In this document: positions 44,624-52,344 of the stretch, piece by piece
Position numbering within the stretch: the first letter of the stretch is position 1
Layout: every line of letters begins with the position of its first letter
Origin: an uncultured Anaeroplasma sp.
GTDB taxonomy: Bacteria > Bacillota_I > Bacilli_A > Acholeplasmatales > Anaeroplasmataceae
Direction: 5' to 3'
Assembly (NCBI GenBank): GCA_947592005.1
Contig: CANQDJ010000007.1
Span: 1 to 52,988 of the forward strand
Length of the DNA stretch: 52,988 bases
Made by a program: the position numbers and the translations under genes
Notes under the pieces: generated by a model
What the model was told of the DNA's origin: nothing
What the model saw: the letters and a program-made list of their open reading frames with translations, nothing else
The model's database searches: none

Positions 44624-44690
44624 TAAATTTCTTTTTGTTGGCTCAAATTATTTTCGATTCGGTAAAATAAAGTGAAAATATTGGTTTAAA

Positions 44691-44704
44691 TGCAAGTGCT
44701 TTCA
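44691..44704 (+). promoter_or_regulatory. Possible catabolite-response (cre-like) site
   Basis: TGCAAGTGCTTTCA, immediately upstream of the -35, matches the CcpA cre consensus with two mismatches. Low certainty. Confidence 0.3.
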
Positions 44705-44733
44705 TTGACAAAAAAAGTAAATCAATTTATAAT
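44705..44733 (+). promoter_or_regulatory. Consensus promoter of the uronate (KDG) operon
   Basis: Perfect TTGACA (44705-44710), 17 bases, perfect TATAAT (44728-44733). Confidence 0.9.
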
Positions 44734-44745
44734 AGATATAAAGAA

Positions 44746-44762
44746 ATTTCATTATATGAAAT
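44746..44762 (+). promoter_or_regulatory. Probable repressor operator of the KDG operon
   Basis: ATTTCAT-TAT-ATGAAAT is a perfect 7-bp inverted repeat just downstream of the -10, where a bound repressor would block transcription. No regulator gene is adjacent, so a distant KdgR-like (LacI, GntR or IclR type) protein is inferred. Confidence 0.6.
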
Positions 44763-44786
44763 AAATTTAAGAAAGAGGTTAGAATT

Positions 44787-45440
44787 ATGAAAAAATTTGA
44801 TGTTTTAAACCGTATTGCCGCAGTTGGTGTTGTTGCGGTAGTACGTGCGGAAAGCGAAGAACAAGCGGTAAATGTTTCTGCTGCTTGTATCGAAGGCGGA
44901 ATTCCCGCTATCGAGGTAACGTTTACGGTTCCGGGTGCGGATAAGGTTATTACAGCCTTAAAGAAGAAATTCCCTGCCGACAAATTAATTGTAGGTGCGG
45001 GAACGGTTTTGGATTCCGAAACGGCTCGTGCGGCTATTTTGGCAGGTGCGGAGTATATTGTTTCTCCGGGATTTGATTTGGAATCTGCGAAATTATGTAA
45101 CAGATATCAAGTACCTTATATGCCAGGTTGTATGACGATTACGGAAATCGTGCGTGCGATGGAAGCCGGTTGTGATATTGTGAAATTATTCCCGGGTTCT
45201 TTGCCAGGACCGTCTTATGTAAAGGCAGTAAAGGGTCCGCTTCCTCAAGCCAATATTATGCCTACAGGTGGTGTGGATTTAGACAATGTTGCCGATTGGA
45301 TTAAAGCCGGTGTTGTCGCTGTCGGAAGTGGTTCTCATTTGACCGGTCCGGCTGTTAAGGGAGATTTAAAGACAACTACGGAACGGGCTAAACAATATGT
45401 AAAGGCTGTTGCTGATGCTCGTGCAGCATTAAAAAAATAA
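44787..45440 (+). CDS. eda: 2-keto-3-deoxy-6-phosphogluconate (KDPG) aldolase
   Basis: A 217-residue class I aldolase that cleaves KDPG to pyruvate and glyceraldehyde-3-phosphate. The Schiff-base Lys is in DIVKLFPGS; the catalytic Glu lies in AIEVTFTVPG and the pyruvate/phosphate site in PTGGVDLDN and GSGSHL. It is the first gene of the operon and has regular, highly-expressed codon use. It catalyses the final cleavage step of the route encoded downstream. Confidence 0.96.
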   Translation: MKKFDVLNRIAAVGVVAVVRAESEEQAVNVSAACIEGGIPAIEVTFTVPGADKVITALKKKFPADKLIVGAGTVLDSETARAAILAGAEYIVSPGFDLESAKLCNRYQVPYMPGCMTITEIVRAMEAGCDIVKLFPGSLPGPSYVKAVKGPLPQANIMPTGGVDLDNVADWIKAGVVAVGSGSHLTGPAVKGDLKTTTERAKQYVKAVADARAALKK

Positions 45441-45464
45441 AGAGGATAATATAAATAAACTTTT

Positions 45465-46496
45465 ATGGAAAAAATTATAACGTTTGGTGAGATAATGCTT
45501 CGTTTATCGACGCCGGACTATTCTACGATCAATCAAACACATTCGTTTATGGTAAATTACGGTGGTGGAGAAGCGAATGTCGCTGTGGCTTTGGCACATA
45601 TGGGACACAAGACGTATTTTATGTCTAAACTTCCTCCGAATCAGTTGGGTGATGGTGCTATTACGCATCTTCAGGGAAACGGTGTAGATACGAGATATAT
45701 AGTGCGTGGATCTTCGACGATAGGAATCTATTTTTTGGAAACCGGTTTCGGCGGACGATCTTCAAAAGTAATTTATAACCGTAAACATTCGGCAATCACT
45801 CGTATCCAAGAAGACGAATTTGATTGGGAAGAGATTTTTACGGGAGCAACTTGGTTCCATTTATCCGGAATCACTTTGGCTTTGGGAGAAAAGGTTCGTA
45901 AGGTAGCCTTACGGGCGGTAAAAGAAGCGAAAAAGCATAATGTACCGGTTAGTTTTGATTTTAATTATCGTTCTAAATTATGGACGGTAGAGGAAGCAAG
46001 ACCGGTTTATAAACAGTTTATGGAATATGTCAATATTGTTTTCGCAAGTTTCTATGATGCGAATACGATACTTGAAATTCCGTTAGATGACGATTTTACG
46101 GGAACGACGTTATCCGAAAAGAGAAGAAATGTTTTCCCAAAAATGATTAAAAAGTACAATCTTCAGTATATTTTCGGTACGGATCGTGTAGTTTATTCGG
46201 CTACGGAAAATTCATTGGCGGGATATTATTTTAAACTACATGATAATGAACTTTCATGGGAATTGACGGAACCGATTCGGTTTAATATTTATGATAGAAT
46301 CGGTGGTGGAGATGCGTTTGCGTCCGGTGTAATTCATGGTTTGTTGTTGAACTATGATGATCCGGCTTATGCTGTTCGCTATGGATTGAATACTTCTGTT
46401 TTGAAACATACGATTTATGGTGATGCTTCGGTATTTTCTTGTGAAGATATAGAAAACTTTATGGCCGCAAATGGTACGGCTGAGGTTGTAAGATAA
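45465..46496 (+). CDS. PfkB sugar kinase, divergent KDG kinase paralogue
   Basis: A 343-residue PfkB-family kinase. The N-terminal GEIMLRLS and YGGGEANVAVALA and the C-terminal RIGGGDAFASG (catalytic Asp, anion hole) are those of 2-keto-3-deoxygluconate kinases. Where the paralogue at 46988 has GNEEDAELCLG, this one has ASFYDANTILE, so an acidic active-site motif is altered. Its substrate may differ. The ribosome site is poor (AGAGG 19 bases upstream), suggesting lower translation than its neighbours. Confidence 0.85.
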   Translation: MEKIITFGEIMLRLSTPDYSTINQTHSFMVNYGGGEANVAVALAHMGHKTYFMSKLPPNQLGDGAITHLQGNGVDTRYIVRGSSTIGIYFLETGFGGRSSKVIYNRKHSAITRIQEDEFDWEEIFTGATWFHLSGITLALGEKVRKVALRAVKEAKKHNVPVSFDFNYRSKLWTVEEARPVYKQFMEYVNIVFASFYDANTILEIPLDDDFTGTTLSEKRRNVFPKMIKKYNLQYIFGTDRVVYSATENSLAGYYFKLHDNELSWELTEPIRFNIYDRIGGGDAFASGVIHGLLLNYDDPAYAVRYGLNTSVLKHTIYGDASVFSCEDIENFMAANGTAEVVR

Positions 46497-46506
46497 GGAG
46501 TGCAAT

Positions 46507-46965
46507 ATGATAATAGGTAAATTATCCGATTTATATCGATATAAAGGAATTGCGAAAAACATCGATACGGCAATCGAATATATCGAAACACATGATCTTT
46601 TGGCTTTGCCGAAGGGAAAGACGATTGTAGACGGAGATAATGTTTTTATTAACCGGGATACATATGTGGCAAAACCTTTGGAGGATTGTTTTTATGAGAA
46701 TCATGAAAAATATATGGATATGCAGATTGTATTGAAAGGACAAGAACGGTTTGCTTATACGCATATTACGAATCCGACATTAAAAGTTACCACACCGTAT
46801 AATACGGAAAAAGATGTAACCAAGTATTCTTGTGAGGGTGGTGTTTTCTTCACTTTGGAAGAAGGCTTTGCCCTTGTATATACAGAAGATGTTCATCTTG
46901 CGAAATGTAAAGCAAATGATGATATCGTTGAAAAGGCTGTCATTAAAATTAAAATAGAAAAATAA
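46507..46965 (+). CDS. YhcH/YjgK/YiaL (DUF386) family protein
   Basis: A 152-residue cupin-like protein of the YhcH/EbgC family, with NHEKYMDMQIVLKGQERFAYT and a late HLAKC typical of its metal site. Relatives occur in operons for sialic acid, uronate and unusual sugars, and are thought to open or interconvert sugar anomers. Here it sits between the two KDG-kinase paralogues, with AAGGAG upstream. Confidence 0.85.
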   Translation: MIIGKLSDLYRYKGIAKNIDTAIEYIETHDLLALPKGKTIVDGDNVFINRDTYVAKPLEDCFYENHEKYMDMQIVLKGQERFAYTHITNPTLKVTTPYNTEKDVTKYSCEGGVFFTLEEGFALVYTEDVHLAKCKANDDIVEKAVIKIKIEK

Positions 46966-46987
46966 TGAAAAAGGAGATTTAAAAAAA

Positions 46988-48010
46988 ATGGCAAAAATAG
47001 TAACAATGGGCGAAATTATGTTGAGATTATCCCCTGCGGGAAATACACGTTTCGTTCAAGCAGATTCATTTGAAGTAATTTACGGAGGAGGAGAAGCGAA
47101 TGTTGCGGTAAGTTGTGCAAATTACGGACACGATGCGTATTTTGTAACGAAACTTCCTGCCCATGAAATCGGACAAGCCGCAGTAAATTCATTGAGAAGA
47201 TATGGCGTTCATACGGATTTTATCGCTCGTGGTGGCGACAGAGTAGGAATTTATTATGCAGAAACGGGTGCTTCTATGCGTCCTTCTAAGGTAATTTATG
47301 ATCGGGCAAATTCCGCAATCGCTGAAGCCGATCCAAAGGATTTTGATTTCGATGCAATTATGGAAGGTGCAGATTGGTTCCATTGGTCAGGAATTACACC
47401 GGCGATTTCCGATAAGGCTGCTGAATTGACCAAATTGGCTTGTGAAGCAGCAAAGCGTCATAATGTAAAAGTATCTGTTGATTTGAATTTCCGTAAAAAA
47501 TTATGGACTTCTGAGAAGGCAATTTCCATTATGCGTCCTTTAATGAAGTATGTAGATGTTTGTATCGGAAATGAAGAAGATGCAGAATTATGTTTGGGAT
47601 TTAAACCGGAAGCCAATGTAGAAGCGGGCGATACGGGTGCCGAAGGATATAAAGGTATATTCAAACAAATGGCAAAAGAATTCGGATTTGAGTATGTAAT
47701 TTCTACATTGCGTGAGTCTTTCTCTGCTACGCATAATGGTTGGAAAGCATTGATTTATAATGGAAAAGAATTCTATGAATCTAAGAGATATGATATCAAT
47801 CCTATCATTGATAGAATCGGTGGTGGTGATTCTTTCTCCGGAGGTATCATTCATGGTTTATTAACATATAAAACACAAGGAGAAGCGTTAGAATTCGCTG
47901 TGGCTGCCTCTGCCTTAAAGCATACAATCAACGGAGATTTCAATTTAGTTTCCGCAAGTGAAGTTGAATCTTTGGCAGGCGGAAATGCCAATGGTCGTGT
48001 TCAACGATAA
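46988..48010 (+). CDS. kdgK: 2-keto-3-deoxygluconate kinase
   Basis: A 340-residue PfkB kinase that phosphorylates KDG to KDPG. Landmarks: GEIMLRLSPAGN, YGGGEANVAVS, SVDLNFRKKLW, GNEEDAELCLG and DRIGGGDSFSGG with catalytic Asp. All match canonical KdgK. AAAGGAG precedes the start. It lies downstream of a divergent paralogue (45465), with about half the residues shared by eye. A long hairpin follows the stop. Confidence 0.93.
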   Translation: MAKIVTMGEIMLRLSPAGNTRFVQADSFEVIYGGGEANVAVSCANYGHDAYFVTKLPAHEIGQAAVNSLRRYGVHTDFIARGGDRVGIYYAETGASMRPSKVIYDRANSAIAEADPKDFDFDAIMEGADWFHWSGITPAISDKAAELTKLACEAAKRHNVKVSVDLNFRKKLWTSEKAISIMRPLMKYVDVCIGNEEDAELCLGFKPEANVEAGDTGAEGYKGIFKQMAKEFGFEYVISTLRESFSATHNGWKALIYNGKEFYESKRYDINPIIDRIGGGDSFSGGIIHGLLTYKTQGEALEFAVAASALKHTINGDFNLVSASEVESLAGGNANGRVQR

Positions 48011-48023
48011 TTTATGAGATGGA

Positions 48024-48050
48024 TTTAGTGCCACAAAATGTGGCACTAAA
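48024..48050 (+). promoter_or_regulatory. Strong intercistronic hairpin without T-run
   Basis: TTTAGTGCCACA (48024-48035), loop AAA, TGTGGCACTAAA (48039-48050): 12 perfect base pairs. No T-run follows, so it is more likely an mRNA-stabilising or processing element between kdgK and the next gene than a full terminator. Confidence 0.75.
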
Positions 48051-48083
48051 TTAGGATAAAATCTCTTGTAAAGGAGAAAGAAA

Positions 48084-48926
48084 ATGAAGATAGGTGTACG
48101 AGTACATGATCTCGGCAAGTCCGATGCTGTAACGCTTGCGAGAAAGGCGAAGGCTTTGGGATTCGATTGTGTTCAACTGGTTTTGAATAAGGCGATTGAA
48201 GGAGAAACCGGTTTGGCGAATACGTTATCGAAAGAAAAGGCAAATGGATTTTATGAAGCGTTTCATAGGGAAGGGTTAGAAATTGCAATGTTGGGTGCGT
48301 ATTTTAATCCCGTTCATTCCAATAAAGCGTTGGTAGAAAGTAATATTGCCAAATTCCGAGAACATTTACAATATGAAAATGATTTTCATGCGGGCTATGT
48401 CGGTAGTGAAACAGGATCTTTTAATGACGATAAATGGACGTATAATCCTTTGAATCGAACAGAAGAAGCGTTTCAGGAAGTAAAGCGGATATTCCGCAGT
48501 TTAGCGGATACTGCCGAAGAATATAATGCCAATATAGCATTGGAAGGTGCGTATGGTCATTGTATGTTTGAACCGAAGGCGTTAAAACGGTTGGTTGATG
48601 AAATTCAAAGTGATAGAGTATTTTATATAGTAGATATTTATAATTATTTATCTATCGGAAATTATCAAACCCATACGGAAATTTTTGATGAATGTTTAGA
48701 GTTATTTAGGGGTAAAATAGTAATATTCCATATAAAAGATTTTCTTGTCGTAGATGGTGCTTTAAAACAGTGCTGTATCGGTAAGGGCTTAATGGATTTT
48801 GATTATATGCTTCCTAAAATAATGAAAGAGTGTCCGAATGCCTATTTGATATTCGAAGGTTCAAAACCGGAGGATATGGAATTTTCATTGAAATTTATAA
48901 GGAATAAATTAAATGGAGGAAAATAA
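48084..48926 (+). CDS. TIM-barrel sugar (phosphate) isomerase/epimerase
   Basis: A 280-residue protein of the xylose-isomerase-like TIM-barrel superfamily. Likely metal ligands: Glu in NIALEGAYGH, Asp in YIVDIYNYLS, His in VIFHIKDF and Glu in LIFEGSKPED. Members include tagatose/allulose epimerases and uronate isomerases. The substrate here is unknown but by context an acid sugar or its keto form. AAAGGAG precedes the start; kduI follows after 2 bases. Confidence 0.82.
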   Translation: MKIGVRVHDLGKSDAVTLARKAKALGFDCVQLVLNKAIEGETGLANTLSKEKANGFYEAFHREGLEIAMLGAYFNPVHSNKALVESNIAKFREHLQYENDFHAGYVGSETGSFNDDKWTYNPLNRTEEAFQEVKRIFRSLADTAEEYNANIALEGAYGHCMFEPKALKRLVDEIQSDRVFYIVDIYNYLSIGNYQTHTEIFDECLELFRGKIVIFHIKDFLVVDGALKQCCIGKGLMDFDYMLPKIMKECPNAYLIFEGSKPEDMEFSLKFIRNKLNGGK

Positions 48927-48928
48927 TT

Positions 48929-49765
48929 ATGAAATTACAAGTAAGATATGCAAATCACCCGGAAGATTCAAAACATTATACTACCGAAGAATTGAGAAAG
49001 CATTATTTGATGGAAAAGGTATTTGAAGAAGATGAAATACTATTGGTTTATTCCCATCAAGATCGAATTATTTCCGGAGGAGTAATGCCGGTTCATAAGC
49101 CTTTGGCTTTGGAAGCGACCGATGAACTTCGAGCAAAGTATTTCTTGGAACGTAGAGAGTTGGGACTTATCAATATAGGTGGTTCCGGTAAAGTTATTTT
49201 GGACGGTAAGACGTATAATGTAAAGCCGAAGGACGGTATGTATGTAGGTATGGGCACAAAAGAAGTTGTGTTTGAATCTGTCGATAAGAAGAATCCGGCT
49301 AAATTTTATATTTCTTCTTGTCCGGCTCATACTTCTTATCCGACATATTATATCGATTTTGAAAAGGCAAACCATCGTCCATGCGGAGATGCCAAGACGT
49401 TAAATAGAAGAGTAATCAATCAATATATTCACCCGGACGTATGTAAGTCTTGTCAACTTGCGATGGGAATGACGGAATTGAGTGAGGGTAGTGGTTGGAA
49501 TACGATGCCTTCGCATACGCATGAAAGAAGAATGGAAGTATATTTCTATTTTAATATTCCGCAAGATAATGTGGTTTTCCATATGATGGGTCAGCCTCAG
49601 GAAACTCGTCATATTGTGATGAATAACGAACAGTTGGTTATTTCTCCAAGTTGGAGTATTCATTCCGGGATCGGAACTTCCAATTATAGTTTTATTTGGG
49701 CAATGTGTGGAGAAAATCAAGAGTTTGATGATATGGATAACATTAAAACGACGGATTTAAGGTAA
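48929..49765 (+). CDS. kduI: 5-keto-4-deoxyuronate isomerase
   Basis: A 278-residue cupin enzyme converting 5-keto-4-deoxyuronate to 2,5-diketo-3-deoxygluconate. The zinc-binding stretch SHTHERRMEVYFYF and the GMGTKEV, HTSYPTYYI and SPSWSIHSGIGTSNY segments are diagnostic. Its substrate arises from unsaturated uronic acids released by polysaccharide lyases from pectin, alginate or glycosaminoglycans. GGAGG precedes the start. Confidence 0.96.
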   Translation: MKLQVRYANHPEDSKHYTTEELRKHYLMEKVFEEDEILLVYSHQDRIISGGVMPVHKPLALEATDELRAKYFLERRELGLINIGGSGKVILDGKTYNVKPKDGMYVGMGTKEVVFESVDKKNPAKFYISSCPAHTSYPTYYIDFEKANHRPCGDAKTLNRRVINQYIHPDVCKSCQLAMGMTELSEGSGWNTMPSHTHERRMEVYFYFNIPQDNVVFHMMGQPQETRHIVMNNEQLVISPSWSIHSGIGTSNYSFIWAMCGENQEFDDMDNIKTTDLR

Positions 49766-49784
49766 TAAGTAAAATTATTATAAT

Positions 49785-49799
49785 GGCTAGAAACTAGCC
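49785..49799 (+). promoter_or_regulatory. Short intercistronic hairpin between kduI and kduD
   Basis: GGCTAG, loop AAA, CTAGCC. Like the 48024 hairpin it has an AAA loop and no T-run. It lies in a 100-base gap, which also contains TATAAT-like strings but no clear -35. Confidence 0.55.
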
Positions 49800-49865
49800 G
49801 GATTGTTATAATCGAAGCCGATAAAGCAGTTTTCAAATATATTATAGAGGAGGAAAAAAGATAAA

Positions 49866-50666
49866 ATGAAAATGTCTGATTTTAGATTGGACGGTAAGGT
49901 TGCTTTAGTTACAGGTGCATCTTACGGTATCGGTTTTGCCATTGCTTGCGGACTTGCGGAAGCAGGAGCGAAAATCGTTTTTAACGACATCAATCAAGAT
50001 TTGGTTAACAAAGGCTTAGCCGCTTATAAGGAAAAAAATATTCCGGCTCATGGGTATGTTTGTGATGTTACCGATGAAGAGGGAGTCAATGAGATGGTCG
50101 CAAAGATTGAAAAGGAAGTCGGTGTTATTGATATATTGGTAAATAACGCAGGTATCATTAAAAGAATTCCGATGTGTGATATGACTGCTCAACAATTCCG
50201 TCAAGTAATCGATATTGACTTAAATGGACCATTTATTGTTTCTAAGGCAGTTATTCCTTCTATGATTAAGAAAGGTCATGGAAAAATTATTAATATTTGT
50301 TCAATGATGTCTGAGTTGGGTCGTGAAACTGTTTCTGCCTATGCTGCCGCTAAAGGTGGATTGAAGATGCTTACCCGCAACATTTGTTCCGAATACGGAG
50401 AATATAATATTCAATGTAATGGTATCGGACCGGGCTATATTGCTACTCCGCAAACTGCCCCGCTTCGTGAAAAACAACCGGACGGATCTCGCCACCCATT
50501 CGATGCGTTTATTGTTGCGAAAACACCGGCAGGTCGTTGGTTAGAGGCGGAAGAATTGGCGGCTCCGGCTGTATTCTTGGCTTCTGATGCTTCTAATGCG
50601 GTTAACGGACATATATTATATGTTGATGGTGGTATTTTAGCGTATATCGGTCGTCAACCGAAATAA
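49866..50666 (+). CDS. kduD: 2-keto-3-deoxygluconate-forming dehydrogenase KduD (SDR family)
   Basis: A 266-residue short-chain dehydrogenase that reduces 2,5-diketo-3-deoxygluconate to KDG. The cofactor motif is TGASYGIGFA, NNAGI follows, and the catalytic Ser/Tyr/Lys are in NICSMMSELG and YAAAKGG. The C-terminus DGGILAYIGRQP is typical of KduD. GAGGAGG lies 12 bases upstream. It is the last gene of the operon, before a strong terminator. Confidence 0.94.
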   Translation: MKMSDFRLDGKVALVTGASYGIGFAIACGLAEAGAKIVFNDINQDLVNKGLAAYKEKNIPAHGYVCDVTDEEGVNEMVAKIEKEVGVIDILVNNAGIIKRIPMCDMTAQQFRQVIDIDLNGPFIVSKAVIPSMIKKGHGKIINICSMMSELGRETVSAYAAAKGGLKMLTRNICSEYGEYNIQCNGIGPGYIATPQTAPLREKQPDGSRHPFDAFIVAKTPAGRWLEAEELAAPAVFLASDASNAVNGHILYVDGGILAYIGRQPK

Positions 50667-50683
50667 TTTTTGTTTCAAATTTG

Positions 50684-50725
50684 ATGGCATAAACTTTCTT
50701 TAAAATCAGTTTATGCCATTTTTTT
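50684..50725 (+). terminator. Terminator of the uronate operon
   Basis: Perfect 12-bp stem ATGGCATAAACT (50684-50695) and AGTTTATGCCAT (50708-50719), then a T-run. Confidence 0.95.
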
Positions 50726-50754
50726 ATTTAAAAATGTCAAAATTACATATTTTA

Positions 50755-50783
50755 TTGACAAAAATTCGTTTTAAAGTTAAAAT
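50755..50783 (+). promoter_or_regulatory. Promoter of the TM2-domain gene
   Basis: Perfect TTGACA (50755-50760), 17 bases, TAAAAT (50778-50783). Confidence 0.8.
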
Positions 50784-50806
50784 TTAGACATAAGGGGGAT
50801 TTTGTA

Positions 50807-51160
50807 ATGAAATTTTGTAAATTTTGTGGGGCAGAGTGTAAAGAAGATGCGACTTTTTGTCCAGAATGTGGCAAGCAGATAGGGGAACCGACCAATAGTG
50901 TCAATGTCTATGTTCAACCTGATATGACTCCAAATAATCAAAAAAGCAGTAGATCGAAGATTGCTGCCGGCTTACTTCAAATCTTTTTGGGATGTTTTGG
51001 GATTGGTAGATTTTATACAGGCCATACCGGAATTGCCATTGCTCAACTGATTGTCAGCCTTTGTTCTTGTGGAATTGGAAGTATATGGGGATTTATCGAT
51101 GGGATAGTTATTTTGTGTACAAATAATTTTAGAGATGCAGAAGGGAAAATAATGGAATAG
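50807..51160 (+). CDS. Zinc-ribbon TM2-domain membrane protein
   Basis: A 117-residue protein. The N-terminus is a zinc ribbon (CKFCGAEC, then CPECG). Residues about 50-105 form a TM2 domain: two membrane helices joined by a short turn, with GLLQIFLGCFGIGRFYTGH and WGFIDGIVIL. TM2 proteins are common and of unknown role. It precedes a DUF2752 protein, a pairing often seen. A strong AAGGGGG-like site precedes the start. Confidence 0.92.
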   Translation: MKFCKFCGAECKEDATFCPECGKQIGEPTNSVNVYVQPDMTPNNQKSSRSKIAAGLLQIFLGCFGIGRFYTGHTGIAIAQLIVSLCSCGIGSIWGFIDGIVILCTNNFRDAEGKIME

Positions 51161-51180
51161 GCGTTTCGCCTTTTTCTTTT
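51159..51180 (+). terminator. Terminator after the TM2 gene
   Basis: AGGCG (51159-51163), loop TTT, CGCCT (51167-51171), then TTTTCTTTTTT. It overlaps the stop codon; read-through to the DUF2752 gene is likely. Confidence 0.75.
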
Positions 51181-51182
51181 TT

Positions 51183-51560
51183 ATGAGTATAATTAAAGAT
51201 TTTTTTAAAGATATTTTAAGATATTGGTATCTTCTCGTTTTCTTGATTTTTTTGGTTGTTTTACGTATTGTCGGTTATGAAAACTGTCTTTTTCATTTTA
51301 TATTTCATTATCCATGTCCCGGTTGTGGTTTAACAAGAGCGTTTCTATCTTGTTTTAGAGGGGATTTCCGACAAGCGTTTCGTTATCACCCATTGTTTGT
51401 GCTGATTCCCGTAATAGTAGTATTGTTTTTATTTAAAAATGTGAAGCGTTTGAAATGGCTATATTATAAGAATTTAATATGGTATTTTATTATTTTTGTT
51501 TTTATTTTGACATACATTATACGAATATTCGTTTATTTTCCGCAACCTTTTCTAAATTAA
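51183..51560 (+). CDS. DUF2752 membrane protein
   Basis: A 125-residue membrane protein with the DUF2752 hallmark YPCPGCGLTRAFLSCFRGDFRQAF followed by YHPL, and three hydrophobic helices (about 12-29, 66-84 and 93-115). Function unknown; it usually neighbours TM2 proteins, as here. The ATG comes directly after a T-run with no good ribosome site, so expression may depend on the upstream gene. Confidence 0.85.
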   Translation: MSIIKDFFKDILRYWYLLVFLIFLVVLRIVGYENCLFHFIFHYPCPGCGLTRAFLSCFRGDFRQAFRYHPLFVLIPVIVVLFLFKNVKRLKWLYYKNLIWYFIIFVFILTYIIRIFVYFPQPFLN

Positions 51561-51613
51561 GTCTTTTTAATTGTATTTTTTTGTGATAATATAAATAGAA
51601 GGAGTTGAGAATT

Positions 51614-52036
51614 ATGGAGTATTTGGGATATGCTATAGGATCTTTTGTATTTCTTACGGTAGTGGTTCTATTTTTTCTATATTTGCTTTCGGCTTTATTT
51701 GATAAGACAGAGTTTGCAGATCAAATATTACCGCTTTTATTTCTCCATTGTTTATTCTCCGTTTTAATATTATTTTGGTCGCTGGTGATTATGAATGGCG
51801 GATTTGATATTGCGTATGGACTATATATGGATTATACGGTTTTATTGATTTTGTTTGTTCCTATGTTTCTACTGGTGGAATATGCGGATTTTCATATCCG
51901 AAGAAAGGATAAAAGAGTGGGAAGTAAAGCGGTGTATCGGTTTTTATTGCCTACTTTGACTTTAGGATTGTTTTTTTTAGCGACGATATTGTTTTTCTTT
52001 AATAGTCATTATTTGATTTATTTAATCAGTTGGTAA
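51614..52036 (+). CDS. Membrane protein, unknown function
   Basis: A 140-residue protein with four hydrophobic segments (about 5-28, 39-60, 70-88 and 112-135). No family recognised. The ATG at 51614 lies 9 bases after AGAAGGAG. An extended -10 (TGTGATAAT, 51582-51590) lies just upstream, with no good -35, so it may have its own weak promoter. It leads into the ACT-domain gene after 28 bases. Confidence 0.72.
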   Translation: MEYLGYAIGSFVFLTVVVLFFLYLLSALFDKTEFADQILPLLFLHCLFSVLILFWSLVIMNGGFDIAYGLYMDYTVLLILFVPMFLLVEYADFHIRRKDKRVGSKAVYRFLLPTLTLGLFFLATILFFFNSHYLIYLISW

Positions 52037-52064
52037 AAATATATAGAAGATAGGAGTTAAAAAT

Positions 52065-52334
52065 ATGAATGCGATTTTATCAGTAGTAGGAAAAGATACC
52101 GTAGGTATTTTGGCGGCAGTTTCGGGAAAATGTAGTGAATTTAAGGCGAATGTCATTGATGTTTCTCAGACGGTTATCAATAATTATTTTGCGATGTTTA
52201 TGTTTATAAATATCGATAATCTAACGATTGAATTTAATGATTTTGTCGATATTTTGACGGGATTGGGTAAAGAAAAGGCATTGGAGATTCATGTTATGCA
52301 TGAAGATATTTTTAATTTAATGCATACGATTTAA
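52065..52334 (+). CDS. ACT-domain protein, UPF0237 family
   Basis: An 89-residue single ACT domain. It opens [20 protein letters not shown], the ligand-binding face of ACT domains, and is full length for UPF0237. Such proteins are usually encoded directly before a UPF0210 protein, as here (10-base gap). An amino-acid-sensing role is inferred. Confidence 0.93.
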   Translation: MNAILSVVGKDTVGILAAVSGKCSEFKANVIDVSQTVINNYFAMFMFINIDNLTIEFNDFVDILTGLGKEKALEIHVMHEDIFNLMHTI

Positions 52335-52344
52335 GGAGAAGAAT

